The position numbers and the translations under genes were made by a program. From Gemmatimonadales bacterium UBA4456 (GTDB taxonomy: Bacteria; Gemmatimonadota; Gemmatimonadetes; Longimicrobiales; Gaopeijiaceae): DNA of 17,729 nt. The DNA lies in NCBI GenBank assembly GCA_002390225.1, contig DGOW01000102.1, positions 19,728 through 37,456 on the forward strand. Reading direction: 5' to 3'. The stretch's first letter is position 1; each line of letters opens with the position of its first letter. The notes under the pieces were generated by a model. The model worked only from the letters and a program-made list of their open reading frames with translations. It made no database searches and was not told the origin of the DNA. Positions 6,608 to 14,296 of the stretch are shown here, one piece after another.

Positions 6608-6637
6608 TTGACGCTCGGCTCCATCGAGTCGTATTAT
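6608..6637 (+). promoter_or_regulatory. Sigma70-type promoter of the mra/dcw operon
   Basis: TTGACG (6608-6613, 5 of 6 of consensus) is followed after 18 nt by TATTAT (6632-6637, 5 of 6). An overlapping TATGAT (6635-6640) is a worse-spaced alternative. The expected start site is near 6644, inside the MraZ operator, giving a leader of about 45 nt. It is the only strong promoter-like pair I found between the terminator and mraZ. Confidence 0.75.
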
Positions 6638-6640
6638 GAT

Positions 6641-6665
6641 CCCAGCATATCCCACTTCTCCCCAC
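6641..6665. promoter_or_regulatory. MraZ operator: three 5-bp direct repeats
   Basis: CCCAG (6641-6645), CCCAC (6651-6655) and CCCAC (6661-6665) are each separated by exactly 5 nt; on the - strand they read GTGGG, GTGGG and CTGGG. Three GTG(G/T)G-type repeats with 5-nt spacers upstream of mraZ are the known recognition pattern of the MraZ repressor. The site begins 3 nt after the -10 box and covers the predicted start, a position suited to autorepression. The repeats are on the strand opposite to transcription. Confidence 0.75.
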
Positions 6666-6688
6666 TCAGTACCACCTGAAGGCACCGC

Positions 6689-7120
6689 GTGAACGGTTTC
6701 GTCGGGCAATACGAGCATCAGATGGACCAGAAGGGGCGCGTCAGCCTGCCCTCGGCGTTCCGCCGTGAGGCTGATGGAGACCGCTTCGTCCTGATGCAGT
6801 GGGAGCCGCGTTACCTGACGCTGTTCCCGGAGGAGAAGTGGCGGGATGTGCAGGAGAAGCTGCTCGAGTTTCGACGCAGTGAGCCTGAGGCCTGGAATCA
6901 GGTTCGCATGATCATTGGACAGGCCGTGGAGGTCTCCCCGGACAAGCAGGGCCGCATTCTCGTGCCCTCTACGCTTCAGGCGGCCGCAGATCTCTCAGGC
7001 CCTGTGCTCCTCATCGGCAACCTCGATCGCGTTGAGCTGTGGGATCCCGCGACGTACGGCGAGGTGGTCCAGAAGCAGTCAGGTGACTTCGATCAGTTCG
7101 CACACAAGCTCTTCGGTTGA
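6689..7120 (+). CDS. mraZ: Division/cell wall cluster transcriptional repressor MraZ
   Basis: DNA-binding repressor of the SpoVT/AbrB-like fold that forms ring oligomers and usually represses its own dcw operon. The 143-residue product has the two tandem half-domains, each with its DxxGR motif: MDQKGRVSLPSAFR (13-26) and SPDKQGRILVPSTL (83-96). Length is normal. I chose the GTG at 6689: GAAGG lies 7 nt upstream, and the product starts with the family's characteristic GxYEHxMDxKGR region. It is first in the operon, with an MraZ-type operator at the promoter and a 5-nt gap to rsmH. No oddities are seen. Confidence 0.97.
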   Translation: MNGFVGQYEHQMDQKGRVSLPSAFRREADGDRFVLMQWEPRYLTLFPEEKWRDVQEKLLEFRRSEPEAWNQVRMIIGQAVEVSPDKQGRILVPSTLQAAADLSGPVLLIGNLDRVELWDPATYGEVVQKQSGDFDQFAHKLFG

Positions 7121-7125
7121 CCGGT

Positions 7126-8046
7126 ATGTCCGATTATCACGAGCCGGTCATGGGGCGAGAGATGTTGGAACTGCTGAGCGTGACCGACGGCGGGCTCTAC
7201 CTCGACGGCACCGCGGGTGGGGGCGGTCACACGAGGATGATCCTCGAGAAGTGCGAGACCTGTCGCGTGATCGCCGTGGACCGAGACCCGGACGCGCTGG
7301 AGGAAGCCCGTGGGGCGCTTGCCGATCTTCGAGCAGGAGTCCGCTTCGTGTCCGCTCGGTTCGATCGCGCCGTGTCCGACCCGGAGATCCAAGACCGTGG
7401 GCTCGACGGTGCCTTGCTCGACCTGGGCGTCAGCTCGCGACAGCTCGACGCTGACGAGCGCGGCTTCACCTTCCGGCGCGGCGTGAAGCTCGACATGCGA
7501 ATGGAAGCCAAAGGACCTGATGCAGCCGCATTCCTGGCGCAGGCTGACGAAGACGAGCTCACACGCGTCTTCCGTGAGTTTGGCGAGGAGCCGCGGGCGC
7601 GACGGCTAGCACGTGAGGTCGTGAAGAGGCGGGCAACAGAGCCCCTGTCCTCAAGTGATGATCTGGTTGCCGCCATGGCCGTGACGCTCCGTCGCTCGCC
7701 TGGCGCGAAGGAAAAGGCACGGATCTTCCAAGCTGTCCGTATCGCAGTGAATGAAGAGCTGGAATCGCTGGAGGTGGGGCTGCCCGCGATCCGCGATGTA
7801 TTGAAGGTCGGTGGAGTCATGGTGGTGATCGCGTACCACTCGCTTGAAGACCGAGTGGTGAAGAATGCGTTTCGAGAGTGGAGTAAGGCGTGCGTGTGCC
7901 CGCCCGAGCTCCCGGTATGCACGTGCCGCGGTGAGCCCCTCGGTGAGACGCTCACGCGGAAGGTGCTTCGTCCCTTGGCGGAGGAAGTGGAAAAGAATCC
8001 TCGGGCCCGGAGCGCGCGGCTGCGCGCCTGGCGGAGGGCTGCCTGA
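7126..8046 (+). CDS. rsmH: 16S rRNA (cytosine1402-N4)-methyltransferase RsmH
   Basis: SAM-dependent enzyme that N4-methylates C1402 in the 16S rRNA decoding centre. The 306-residue protein has the N-terminal HEPVM, the SAM-binding motif YLDGTAGGGGHT (25-36), DRDPDAL (52-58), DLGVSSRQLD (99-108), ERGFTF, DMRM, and the C-terminal YHSLEDRVVK (238-247) with KNPRARSARLRAW. The Cys cluster CVCPPELPVCTC (256-267) is common in the family. I start at ATG 7126, 5 nt after the mraZ stop; an in-frame TTG at 7117 overlapping that stop would add three residues. No strong Shine-Dalgarno precedes either, suggesting translational coupling. Its stop TGA shares one base with the ftsL start. Confidence 0.97.
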   Translation: MSDYHEPVMGREMLELLSVTDGGLYLDGTAGGGGHTRMILEKCETCRVIAVDRDPDALEEARGALADLRAGVRFVSARFDRAVSDPEIQDRGLDGALLDLGVSSRQLDADERGFTFRRGVKLDMRMEAKGPDAAAFLAQADEDELTRVFREFGEEPRARRLAREVVKRRATEPLSSSDDLVAAMAVTLRRSPGAKEKARIFQAVRIAVNEELESLEVGLPAIRDVLKVGGVMVVIAYHSLEDRVVKNAFREWSKACVCPPELPVCTCRGEPLGETLTRKVLRPLAEEVEKNPRARSARLRAWRRAA

Positions 8047-8327
8047 TGGATGCCCAGGTGCTCGGACGCGCGACCCTCACCTTCACATTCCTGGTTCTCT
8101 CGCTCGGGTTCGTGACGTGGCGACAGAGCCGCGCCTTCGAGGCCAACCAGGCGCTCGACGAACTCCGTCGGCAAGTCTCGGTCGCTCAGGCGGAACAAGT
8201 CGAATTGGAGCGCGACATCCAGGTGCGCCGCAGCATGACAAACATTGTCGAAGCGGCTGAAGCGATCGGCATGGTGACACCGCATGCAGAGGACCTCGTC
8301 ATCCTCGGCCGCGGAGGTGGCTCATGA
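8046..8327 (+). CDS. ftsL: Cell division protein FtsL (FtsL/FtsB-like)
   Basis: Small bitopic protein that, with FtsB and FtsQ, activates FtsW-FtsI at the septum. The 93-residue product has a short cytoplasmic N-terminus, one membrane segment (about 9-25, TLTFTFLVLSLGFVTW) and a periplasmic coiled coil (about 28-66). The call rests on topology and position between rsmH and the division PBP, because FtsL sequences diverge strongly. Start ATG 8046 overlaps the rsmH stop by one base; its stop overlaps ftsI by 4 nt (ATGA). The length is normal for a short FtsL. Confidence 0.85.
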   Translation: MDAQVLGRATLTFTFLVLSLGFVTWRQSRAFEANQALDELRRQVSVAQAEQVELERDIQVRRSMTNIVEAAEAIGMVTPHAEDLVILGRGGGS

Positions 8328-10291
8328 GCCGACGTCGCAACGGCGAGATGCGCCCGCACCCGTGGCGTCGGCGTGCCGTCTTGGCAGCCTGGCTGCTGAG
8401 TGCGCTGGGGATCACGGTGCGTGCGGGTCAGATCCAGGTCGTACAGGCCCCGACATGGGAAGAGATCGCGGGGCGTCAGCACGCAGGTGCGGTGATCCTG
8501 CCCGCTCCTCGCGGGACGGTCCTTGCAGTCGATGGCGTGCCGCTTTCCGTCACCCGCGAGCGCATCCGGGTCTACGTGGCCCCCAACGAGGTGCAAGACG
8601 TTGATGCCGTCGCGGAGCGGCTCGTCGGCGTGCTCGGCCTTGGTTCGGCGCGCGCTAACCGTCTGGTCTCTCGCGGCTCTGGATGGAACACCGTCGGACT
8701 CTACTCGCTGGCGGTGCGCGATTCTCTGATCGGTCTTCCGGGTGTGCACCTCGAGTCCCTCTACCAGCGCTATTACCCCCATGGCGAGATCGCCCGGGGG
8801 CTGGTCGGCGTGGTCATCGACGGGGATGGGCGCGGTGGTATCGAGCAACGCTATGAGAATCACCTCAGCGGTACGCCCGGCTCGCAGGTCGTCGCACGGG
8901 ATAGCCGCGGTAATCCGATTCCGGGCCAGAGGCTCACAGTCGACGAGCCTCGGGCGGGTGGTGAAATCGTCCTGACGCTCGACATGGAACTGCAGGAGAT
9001 CGCCCAGTCGGCACTCACCGCTGCGATCGAGGAACACGAGGCGCTGGGAGGCGACATCCTGATCACCGACCCGCACTCGGGTGAGATCAAGGCGCTCTTC
9101 TCGACTCAGAACGGCAACGTCGCCTCCCTCTCGGCCATCAACGCGCCGTTTGAGCCTGGTTCGACGCTCAAGGCCTTTACGGTCGCGGCACTGCTCGACA
9201 ACGGGCTCGCCGATCTCAGAGATGTGATCGACATCGCTGATGGCCGCTGGACGATCAACGGCCGAACACTCAACGACACGCATGTGGAGGACCAGTACAT
9301 CACGCTGCGCACCGCGCTCAGCGAGTCGTCGAACGTAGGGATCGCCAAGGCCGCGCTCGCGCTGCCTGAGGGGCTCCAGTACCAGAGCTTGCGTGACTTC
9401 GGCTTCGGTACGTTGACCGGTGTAGAACTGCCCGGTGAGGTCGCCGGTGTGCTCCGCTCTCCAGACCGTTGGAGCCTCCAGTCGCCGCAGTCGCTGGCGA
9501 TCGGGTACGAGATGTCGGCGACGCCGCTGCAAATGGCGATGGCGTACGGGGCGATCGCCAACGGGGGTGTCCTCATGCGGCCGCGACTCGTCCGCGAAGT
9601 CCGCGACGCGAACGGGGCCGTAGTCGAGAGCTTCGAGCCAGAGGAGATTCGTCGCGTGGTCACCCGCCGCACGGCCGACCAGGTCGGACGGACACTGATT
9701 GATGTCGTCAACAGCGGGACCGGTAGGGCAGCCGGGATCGGTAGCTACCAGGTCGCGGGAAAGAGCGGCACGGCACGCTTCGCCACCAACGGTCGTTACG
9801 AGGCCGGAGACTACTCGTCGTCGTTCGTGGGGTACTTCCCGGCTGACGATCCGCAACTCGTAATCTTCGTGAAGCTCGATCGGCCAAGCGGGAACGCCTA
9901 CTACGGGGGAGCGGTGGCCGCGCCGGTCACGCGCGTGACCATGGAGGCGGCGCTCGCTGCCAATGTGCTGAATCTGGACAAGCTCGCCGGCGCGGCGCAG
10001 CGCCCGGTCGTTGTGGTTCCGTCGAATCATTACACGGTGCACATATCCACCGAGCTCAGCATCCCGGTTCCCCCGGAAACCCCGTCCGGTCAGGGTGCCG
10101 AGGTGGGTGTGGCGATCCCCGACGTATCGGGCCTGTCCGCGCGGACTGCGATTCGTGAACTGCACAGACACGGTCTACGCGTGGCCGAGGTCGGCCCGGG
10201 CTCCGTGATCCGCACCTACCCGGCCGCCGGCTCCGTCGTCGCTCGAGGTGAGTTGGTACGCCTGCGTAGCGAGGGCCAGCACGATGAGTGA
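8324..10291 (+). CDS. ftsI: Division transpeptidase FtsI (class B PBP) with C-terminal PASTA domain
   Basis: Septal peptidoglycan DD-transpeptidase, the partner of FtsW. The 655-residue protein has a basic cytoplasmic tail and one membrane anchor (about 18-33), then a PBP dimerisation domain with the PRGTVLAVDGVPL motif (62-74). The transpeptidase domain carries the SxxK nucleophile motif STLK (280-283), SSN (335-337) and KSGT (480-483), all intact. Residues about 592-650 (VAIPDVSGLSARTAIRELHR, then a PAAGSVV turn) form one PASTA domain, a module thought to bind peptidoglycan or its precursors; it is absent from E. coli FtsI but present in SpoVD/PBP2x-type proteins. The start overlaps ftsL by 4 nt and the end overlaps murE by 8 nt. 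It could be labelled spoVD by similarity of layout, but the operon context supports the division role. Confidence 0.95.
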   Translation: MSRRRNGEMRPHPWRRRAVLAAWLLSALGITVRAGQIQVVQAPTWEEIAGRQHAGAVILPAPRGTVLAVDGVPLSVTRERIRVYVAPNEVQDVDAVAERLVGVLGLGSARANRLVSRGSGWNTVGLYSLAVRDSLIGLPGVHLESLYQRYYPHGEIARGLVGVVIDGDGRGGIEQRYENHLSGTPGSQVVARDSRGNPIPGQRLTVDEPRAGGEIVLTLDMELQEIAQSALTAAIEEHEALGGDILITDPHSGEIKALFSTQNGNVASLSAINAPFEPGSTLKAFTVAALLDNGLADLRDVIDIADGRWTINGRTLNDTHVEDQYITLRTALSESSNVGIAKAALALPEGLQYQSLRDFGFGTLTGVELPGEVAGVLRSPDRWSLQSPQSLAIGYEMSATPLQMAMAYGAIANGGVLMRPRLVREVRDANGAVVESFEPEEIRRVVTRRTADQVGRTLIDVVNSGTGRAAGIGSYQVAGKSGTARFATNGRYEAGDYSSSFVGYFPADDPQLVIFVKLDRPSGNAYYGGAVAAPVTRVTMEAALAANVLNLDKLAGAAQRPVVVVPSNHYTVHISTELSIPVPPETPSGQGAEVGVAIPDVSGLSARTAIRELHRHGLRVAEVGPGSVIRTYPAAGSVVARGELVRLRSEGQHDE

Positions 10292-11759
10292 CGTGACCTG
10301 TTCTCTGCGTGCGGTGGAAGAGGTCCTCCGGACTGCCGACCTCCTGACGGAGATCCGCGGATCGGAGGACATTGTCGTCCGGGGCGTCTCGCAGGACTCG
10401 CGCACAACTGAAGCCGACGAGCTTTTTCTGGCCTGGAAGGGAACGGAACGCGACGCACACGATTATGTCGCCGGTGCCGTCTCCCGTGGAGCGTTGGCCG
10501 CAGTGGTTGAGCGTCCTGTGGACGTGAACGTGCCTCAGCTGGTAGTCCGTGACGGGCGACGCGCTGCTGCACTCGCTGCCAATGTCGTATTGGGGTCGCC
10601 GAGCCGTGGAATGACGGTCGTGGGCGTGACCGGCACGAACGGAAAGACGACGACATCTCTGCTGGTGCGGCACCTCGTCGCTCCGGAACGGACGACAGCG
10701 GTGATCGGAACTCTCGGGCTTCTTGCGGTGGGCGGTGTTCGCCCCGGCACAGAGGGCCTTACCACGCCGGGGCCGGTTCAGCTCACCGAGTGGCTCCGTG
10801 ACCTTGCCGATGTCGGCTACGAGGCCGTGGTGGTCGAGGCATCATCGCACGCGCTCGAGCAGCACCGCCTTGATGGAATCTCCTTCGATATCGCGGTATT
10901 CACGAATCTCACGCAGGACCACCTCGACTACCACGGAGATATGGCCGCGTACCGCGCGGCCAAGCTCGGGCTCCTGGACCTCATCTCCGGCGAGGGCACG
11001 CTGGTCGTGAACGCGGACGACGACGCGTGGCAGGCACTTGAGTGCGGTGGGCGGCGCCTGGTCACCTATGGACTCCAGAGCACTGCGGACGTCGAGGCGC
11101 ATGACATCCAACTGGATTCAACGGGGAGCAACTTTACGATCGTCGCAGGTCACGAAGAAGCGAGGGTTCGTCTGCCGCTCGTCGGTCGCTTCAACGTCGA
11201 AAATGCATTGGCTGCGGCTGCGGCTGCGATGGCTGTGGGTCTTTCGCTCACCGTGGTCGCAGAGCGCCTCGGCACTGCTCCGCAGGTCTCGGGCCGACTG
11301 GAGTCGGTGGTGAGCGAACCGTTCGGGGTTCTGATCGACTTTGCGCACACGCCGGCCGCGCTGGAAGGCGCGCTCGGAGCCCTGCGTCCGCTCACCGACG
11401 GCCGCCTCATCGTGCTCTTCGGTGCGGGCGGAGATCGTGATCGTACCAAGCGCAGACCGATGGCCGAGGCCGTCGCTCGTGTGGCTGACATCGCCGTTCT
11501 GACGTCCGATAACCCAAGGACCGAGGACCCCGACGCCATCATCGATGACCTGGTCGAGGGCATGGGCTCGACAGAGTTCATCCGCATGACCGAACGTCGG
11601 GCCGCGATCGGTGCAGCTCTCGAGGTCGCTCGGCCGGGTGACACTGTTCTGCTGGCAGGCAAGGGGCACGAGAACTATCAGGTCCTCGGGACCACGAAGC
11701 ATCCCTTCGACGAGGCTGCAATCGTTCGTGACTCCCTCCGCGACCTGGGAGTCCTCTGA
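10284..11759 (+). CDS. murE: UDP-MurNAc-L-Ala-D-Glu:meso-DAP ligase MurE
   Basis: Cytoplasmic ATP-dependent ligase adding the third residue to the UDP-MurNAc stem peptide. The 491-residue product has the Mur N-domain (VSQDSRTTEADELFLA), the P-loop GVTGTNGKTTTS (114-125), VEASSHALEQHRLDG, FTNLTQDHLDYHG (206-218), the likely carbamylated Lys in AAKLG (Lys227), and the C-domain GAGGDRDRTKRRPM (380-393). DNPR (409-412) is the motif that marks meso-diaminopimelate specificity, as against Lys-adding enzymes. I start at ATG 10284, preceded by GAGGG about 9 nt upstream; an ATG at 10248 would put 12 extra residues inside ftsI. It overlaps ftsI by 8 nt and murF by 1 nt. Confidence 0.97.
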   Translation: MSDVTCSLRAVEEVLRTADLLTEIRGSEDIVVRGVSQDSRTTEADELFLAWKGTERDAHDYVAGAVSRGALAAVVERPVDVNVPQLVVRDGRRAAALAANVVLGSPSRGMTVVGVTGTNGKTTTSLLVRHLVAPERTTAVIGTLGLLAVGGVRPGTEGLTTPGPVQLTEWLRDLADVGYEAVVVEASSHALEQHRLDGISFDIAVFTNLTQDHLDYHGDMAAYRAAKLGLLDLISGEGTLVVNADDDAWQALECGGRRLVTYGLQSTADVEAHDIQLDSTGSNFTIVAGHEEARVRLPLVGRFNVENALAAAAAAMAVGLSLTVVAERLGTAPQVSGRLESVVSEPFGVLIDFAHTPAALEGALGALRPLTDGRLIVLFGAGGDRDRTKRRPMAEAVARVADIAVLTSDNPRTEDPDAIIDDLVEGMGSTEFIRMTERRAAIGAALEVARPGDTVLLAGKGHENYQVLGTTKHPFDEAAIVRDSLRDLGVL

Positions 11760-13150
11760 TGGCCTTCCTCTGGAATGACGCGACGGTGCGCCAGGCGCTC
11801 GGTATGCGCGTGGATCTGGCGCAGGACGGCGTCGAGTACGGGGGCGTCTCCACCGATTCGCGGTCGGTATCCGAGGGTGATGTCTACGTGGCCTTGGTCG
11901 GTGACCGGTTCGACGGACATGACTTCGTCGCGGACGCGTTCTCGAAGGGAGCCGCAGCCGCTGTCGTATCCCGACCCGCGGCTGGTGATCCAGCGGGTCG
12001 GCTGTATCCCGTAGACGACACACTCGTCGCCCTTGGCCGTCTAGCCGCTTGGCGTCGACAAAAGCTGGACGCTCCTGTGGTGGCCATCACCGGTTCGTCC
12101 GGCAAGACGACCACAAAGGAAATGACCGCCGCCGCGCTCAGCGAGACGTACCGTGTGCACGCCACGACCGGGAATCTGAACAACCGGATCGGCATGCCGC
12201 TCACGCTACTCGCAACTCCGGAAGATGTCGAAGCCGTCGTCCTCGAACTCGGGACGAACGAGCCGGGTGAGATCGCCACGCTCGTTCAGGTGGCTCGCCC
12301 AGACATCGCGGTGATCACGACGGTCGGGGAGAGTCACCTCGAGAAGCTTGGCTCGCTCGAGGGTGTGCTCAGCGAGAAGCTCGACATCCTGCGTGGTATG
12401 GTCGACGGTGGACGCTGTGTCGTCGGTGACGAGCCTTCGGTTCTCGCCGATCGTGCGCATGCGATCTGCTCCACCGTGAAGGTGGTGGGTTGGAGCGAGC
12501 GGGTGGATGTCGACGCGCGCGCCGGCAATGCCGAGGTCGACGTCTTCGGGCGGTACAGCTTCGACTGGCGCGGCCAGCGTGTGACGGCGCCGATGGCGGG
12601 ACGCCACGCAGTCTCCAACGCGCTTCTCGCGCTCACCGTAGCAGATCTACTGGACGTGGCGCCGAAGGACGCCGTCCGCGGCCTTGGCTCGGCCCGCATG
12701 GGGTCGATGCGCGGTGAGTTTCAGCGCATTGGGGATCTCACTCTGATCGTGGACTGCTACAACGCGAATCCGCAGAGTGTGCGCGCTTCGCTCGACGTAC
12801 TGGAAGATCAGGCGATGACCGGGCGTAAGGTGGCGATCCTCGGATCGATGCTGGAGCTGGGCGACGCGGGCCCCGAACTGCATGCGGACGTGTTCGCCGA
12901 TGCCGTGGCAAGGGACATCGACATCATCGTCGCGATCGGTGCGTTCGCCGACGCCGCAACGCGGGCGGGCTTTCGGGACGATCGGGTGGTCAGTGGAGAC
13001 GACTGGCAGGCCGCATACCCTGCGCTCATCGAGCGACTGGAGGGTGGCGAGGTCGTCCTTCTGAAGGCGTCTCGGGGGATCGCGCTCGAGAAGATCCTCC
13101 CGCGGCTCCACGCCGACTTCGGCACGACCGTCGAGCCGGTGGAGGACTGA
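11759..13150 (+). CDS. murF: UDP-MurNAc-tripeptide:D-Ala-D-Ala ligase MurF
   Basis: Cytoplasmic ATP-dependent ligase that adds D-Ala-D-Ala and completes the UDP-MurNAc-pentapeptide. The 463-residue protein shows VSTDSRSVSEGDVYVAL (30-46), the P-loop AITGSSGKTTTKEM (109-122), TTGNLNNRIGMPLTLL, LELGTNEPGEI, ITTVGESHLEKLGS, and the C-domain DCYNANPQSVRASL and GSMLELGD motifs. These are MurF-specific (GNLNN and YNANP) rather than MurE or MurD. The ATG at 11759 shares its A with the murE TGA stop, and its own stop shares one base with mraY, which implies tight translational coupling. Confidence 0.97.
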   Translation: MAFLWNDATVRQALGMRVDLAQDGVEYGGVSTDSRSVSEGDVYVALVGDRFDGHDFVADAFSKGAAAAVVSRPAAGDPAGRLYPVDDTLVALGRLAAWRRQKLDAPVVAITGSSGKTTTKEMTAAALSETYRVHATTGNLNNRIGMPLTLLATPEDVEAVVLELGTNEPGEIATLVQVARPDIAVITTVGESHLEKLGSLEGVLSEKLDILRGMVDGGRCVVGDEPSVLADRAHAICSTVKVVGWSERVDVDARAGNAEVDVFGRYSFDWRGQRVTAPMAGRHAVSNALLALTVADLLDVAPKDAVRGLGSARMGSMRGEFQRIGDLTLIVDCYNANPQSVRASLDVLEDQAMTGRKVAILGSMLELGDAGPELHADVFADAVARDIDIIVAIGAFADAATRAGFRDDRVVSGDDWQAAYPALIERLEGGEVVLLKASRGIALEKILPRLHADFGTTVEPVED

Positions 13151-14256
13151 TGCTCGCACATCTGCTCCCCGGTCTGACCGGTGTGTTTTCACCGCTCAAC
13201 GTCTTTGTCTACATCTCGTTCCGGACGGCGGGCGCGGTCGTGACATCGCTGATCATCGCGTTCGTATTCGGACCCGTTGTCATCCATCGTCTGCGACTCG
13301 CGAACATCGGGCAGGTCGTACGTGAGGTCGGTCCTGAAACGCACCTGGCGAAGTCCGGGACGCCCACGATGGGCGGACTGATCATCATTCTGGCCACGAC
13401 GGTGTCGACGCTTCTCTGGGCCCGACTCGACAACCCGTACACGATCCTCGCCCTCGTCGCTTTGCTGTGGATGGGTGTGATCGGATTTCTCGACGACTAC
13501 CTGAAGGTGGTTCAGGGTAAAACGCGCGGGCTGGTCGCACGCTACAAGATGGTGGGGCAGTGGACCTTCGGCCTCGCACTTGGCGCGTTCCTGGTCTGGA
13601 ATCCGATCTCGGAGCACCCGACCACGTGGACGACCGTCCCGTTCTTTGCGGATTTCGCCGCCGTATTCACCGTGCCCGCCTTCATCGTCTTTACCGGGAT
13701 CGTTGTCTCAGGATCGTCGAACGCGGTCAATCTCACGGACGGACTCGATGGTCTGGCAGCTGGACTGACGGCGATCTCTTCGGCCACCCTGGGCATTTTC
13801 GCCTACATCGCAGGCCGTGTCGACACGTCTCAATACCTCGGCTTCTTCTACCTGGAAGGCGCTGGCGAGTTGACGATCTTCGCGTTCGCGCTCGCTGGTG
13901 GTGCGTTGGGCTTTCTCTGGTTCAACGCGCACCCGGCCGAAGTCTTCATGGGTGATACCGGTTCGCTGGCTCTCGGAGGGGCACTCGGCGTCATGGCGAT
14001 CCTCCTGAAAGCCGAATTCCTCCTCGTGATCGTGGGTGGCGTGTTCGTGCTGGAAACGCTGTCCGTGATCGTGCAGAGAGGGTGGTTCAAGTACACGAAG
14101 CGGCGGTTCGGAGAGGGGAGGCGCGTCTTCAGGATGGCCCCCGTTCACCACCACTTCGAGAAGCTCGGTTGGTCCGAGAGCACGGTCGTGATCCGCTTCT
14201 GGATCCTCGGCGTCCTGTTCGCGATGGTCGCGTTCAGCACGTTGAAGATCCGGTGA
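13150..14256 (+). CDS. mraY: Phospho-MurNAc-pentapeptide transferase MraY
   Basis: Integral membrane enzyme that transfers phospho-MurNAc-pentapeptide to undecaprenyl phosphate, making lipid I. The 368-residue protein is strongly hydrophobic with about ten membrane segments. Conserved motifs are SGTPTMGGL (69-77), FLDDYLKV (113-120, the Asp pair), NAVNLTDGLDGLAAGL (191-206), FNAHPAEVFMGDTGSLALGG (258-277) and the HHHFEKLGW loop (333-341), all intact. The ATG overlaps the murF stop by one base. A 40-nt gap to murD follows, the longest internal spacing in the operon. Confidence 0.97.
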   Translation: MLAHLLPGLTGVFSPLNVFVYISFRTAGAVVTSLIIAFVFGPVVIHRLRLANIGQVVREVGPETHLAKSGTPTMGGLIIILATTVSTLLWARLDNPYTILALVALLWMGVIGFLDDYLKVVQGKTRGLVARYKMVGQWTFGLALGAFLVWNPISEHPTTWTTVPFFADFAAVFTVPAFIVFTGIVVSGSSNAVNLTDGLDGLAAGLTAISSATLGIFAYIAGRVDTSQYLGFFYLEGAGELTIFAFALAGGALGFLWFNAHPAEVFMGDTGSLALGGALGVMAILLKAEFLLVIVGGVFVLETLSVIVQRGWFKYTKRRFGEGRRVFRMAPVHHHFEKLGWSESTVVIRFWILGVLFAMVAFSTLKIR

Positions 14257-14296
14257 GCGGATACCATGCGGCCGTGCGATTCGGGGATGTCGTTTG

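Noticed and set aside
7117..7125. TTG start for rsmH overlapping the mraZ stop
   Set aside because: The ATG at 7126 gives a typical RsmH N-terminus; TTG adds three residues and has no better ribosome binding site.
8186..10171. 661-codon antisense frame opposite ftsI
   Set aside because: Arg/Asp/His-rich shadow of a high-GC gene; ftsI on the + strand has all catalytic motifs and no domain is visible in the antisense product.
11118..12023. 301-codon antisense frame opposite murE and murF
   Set aside because: Spans two genes with clear Mur ligase motifs on the other strand; no family features.
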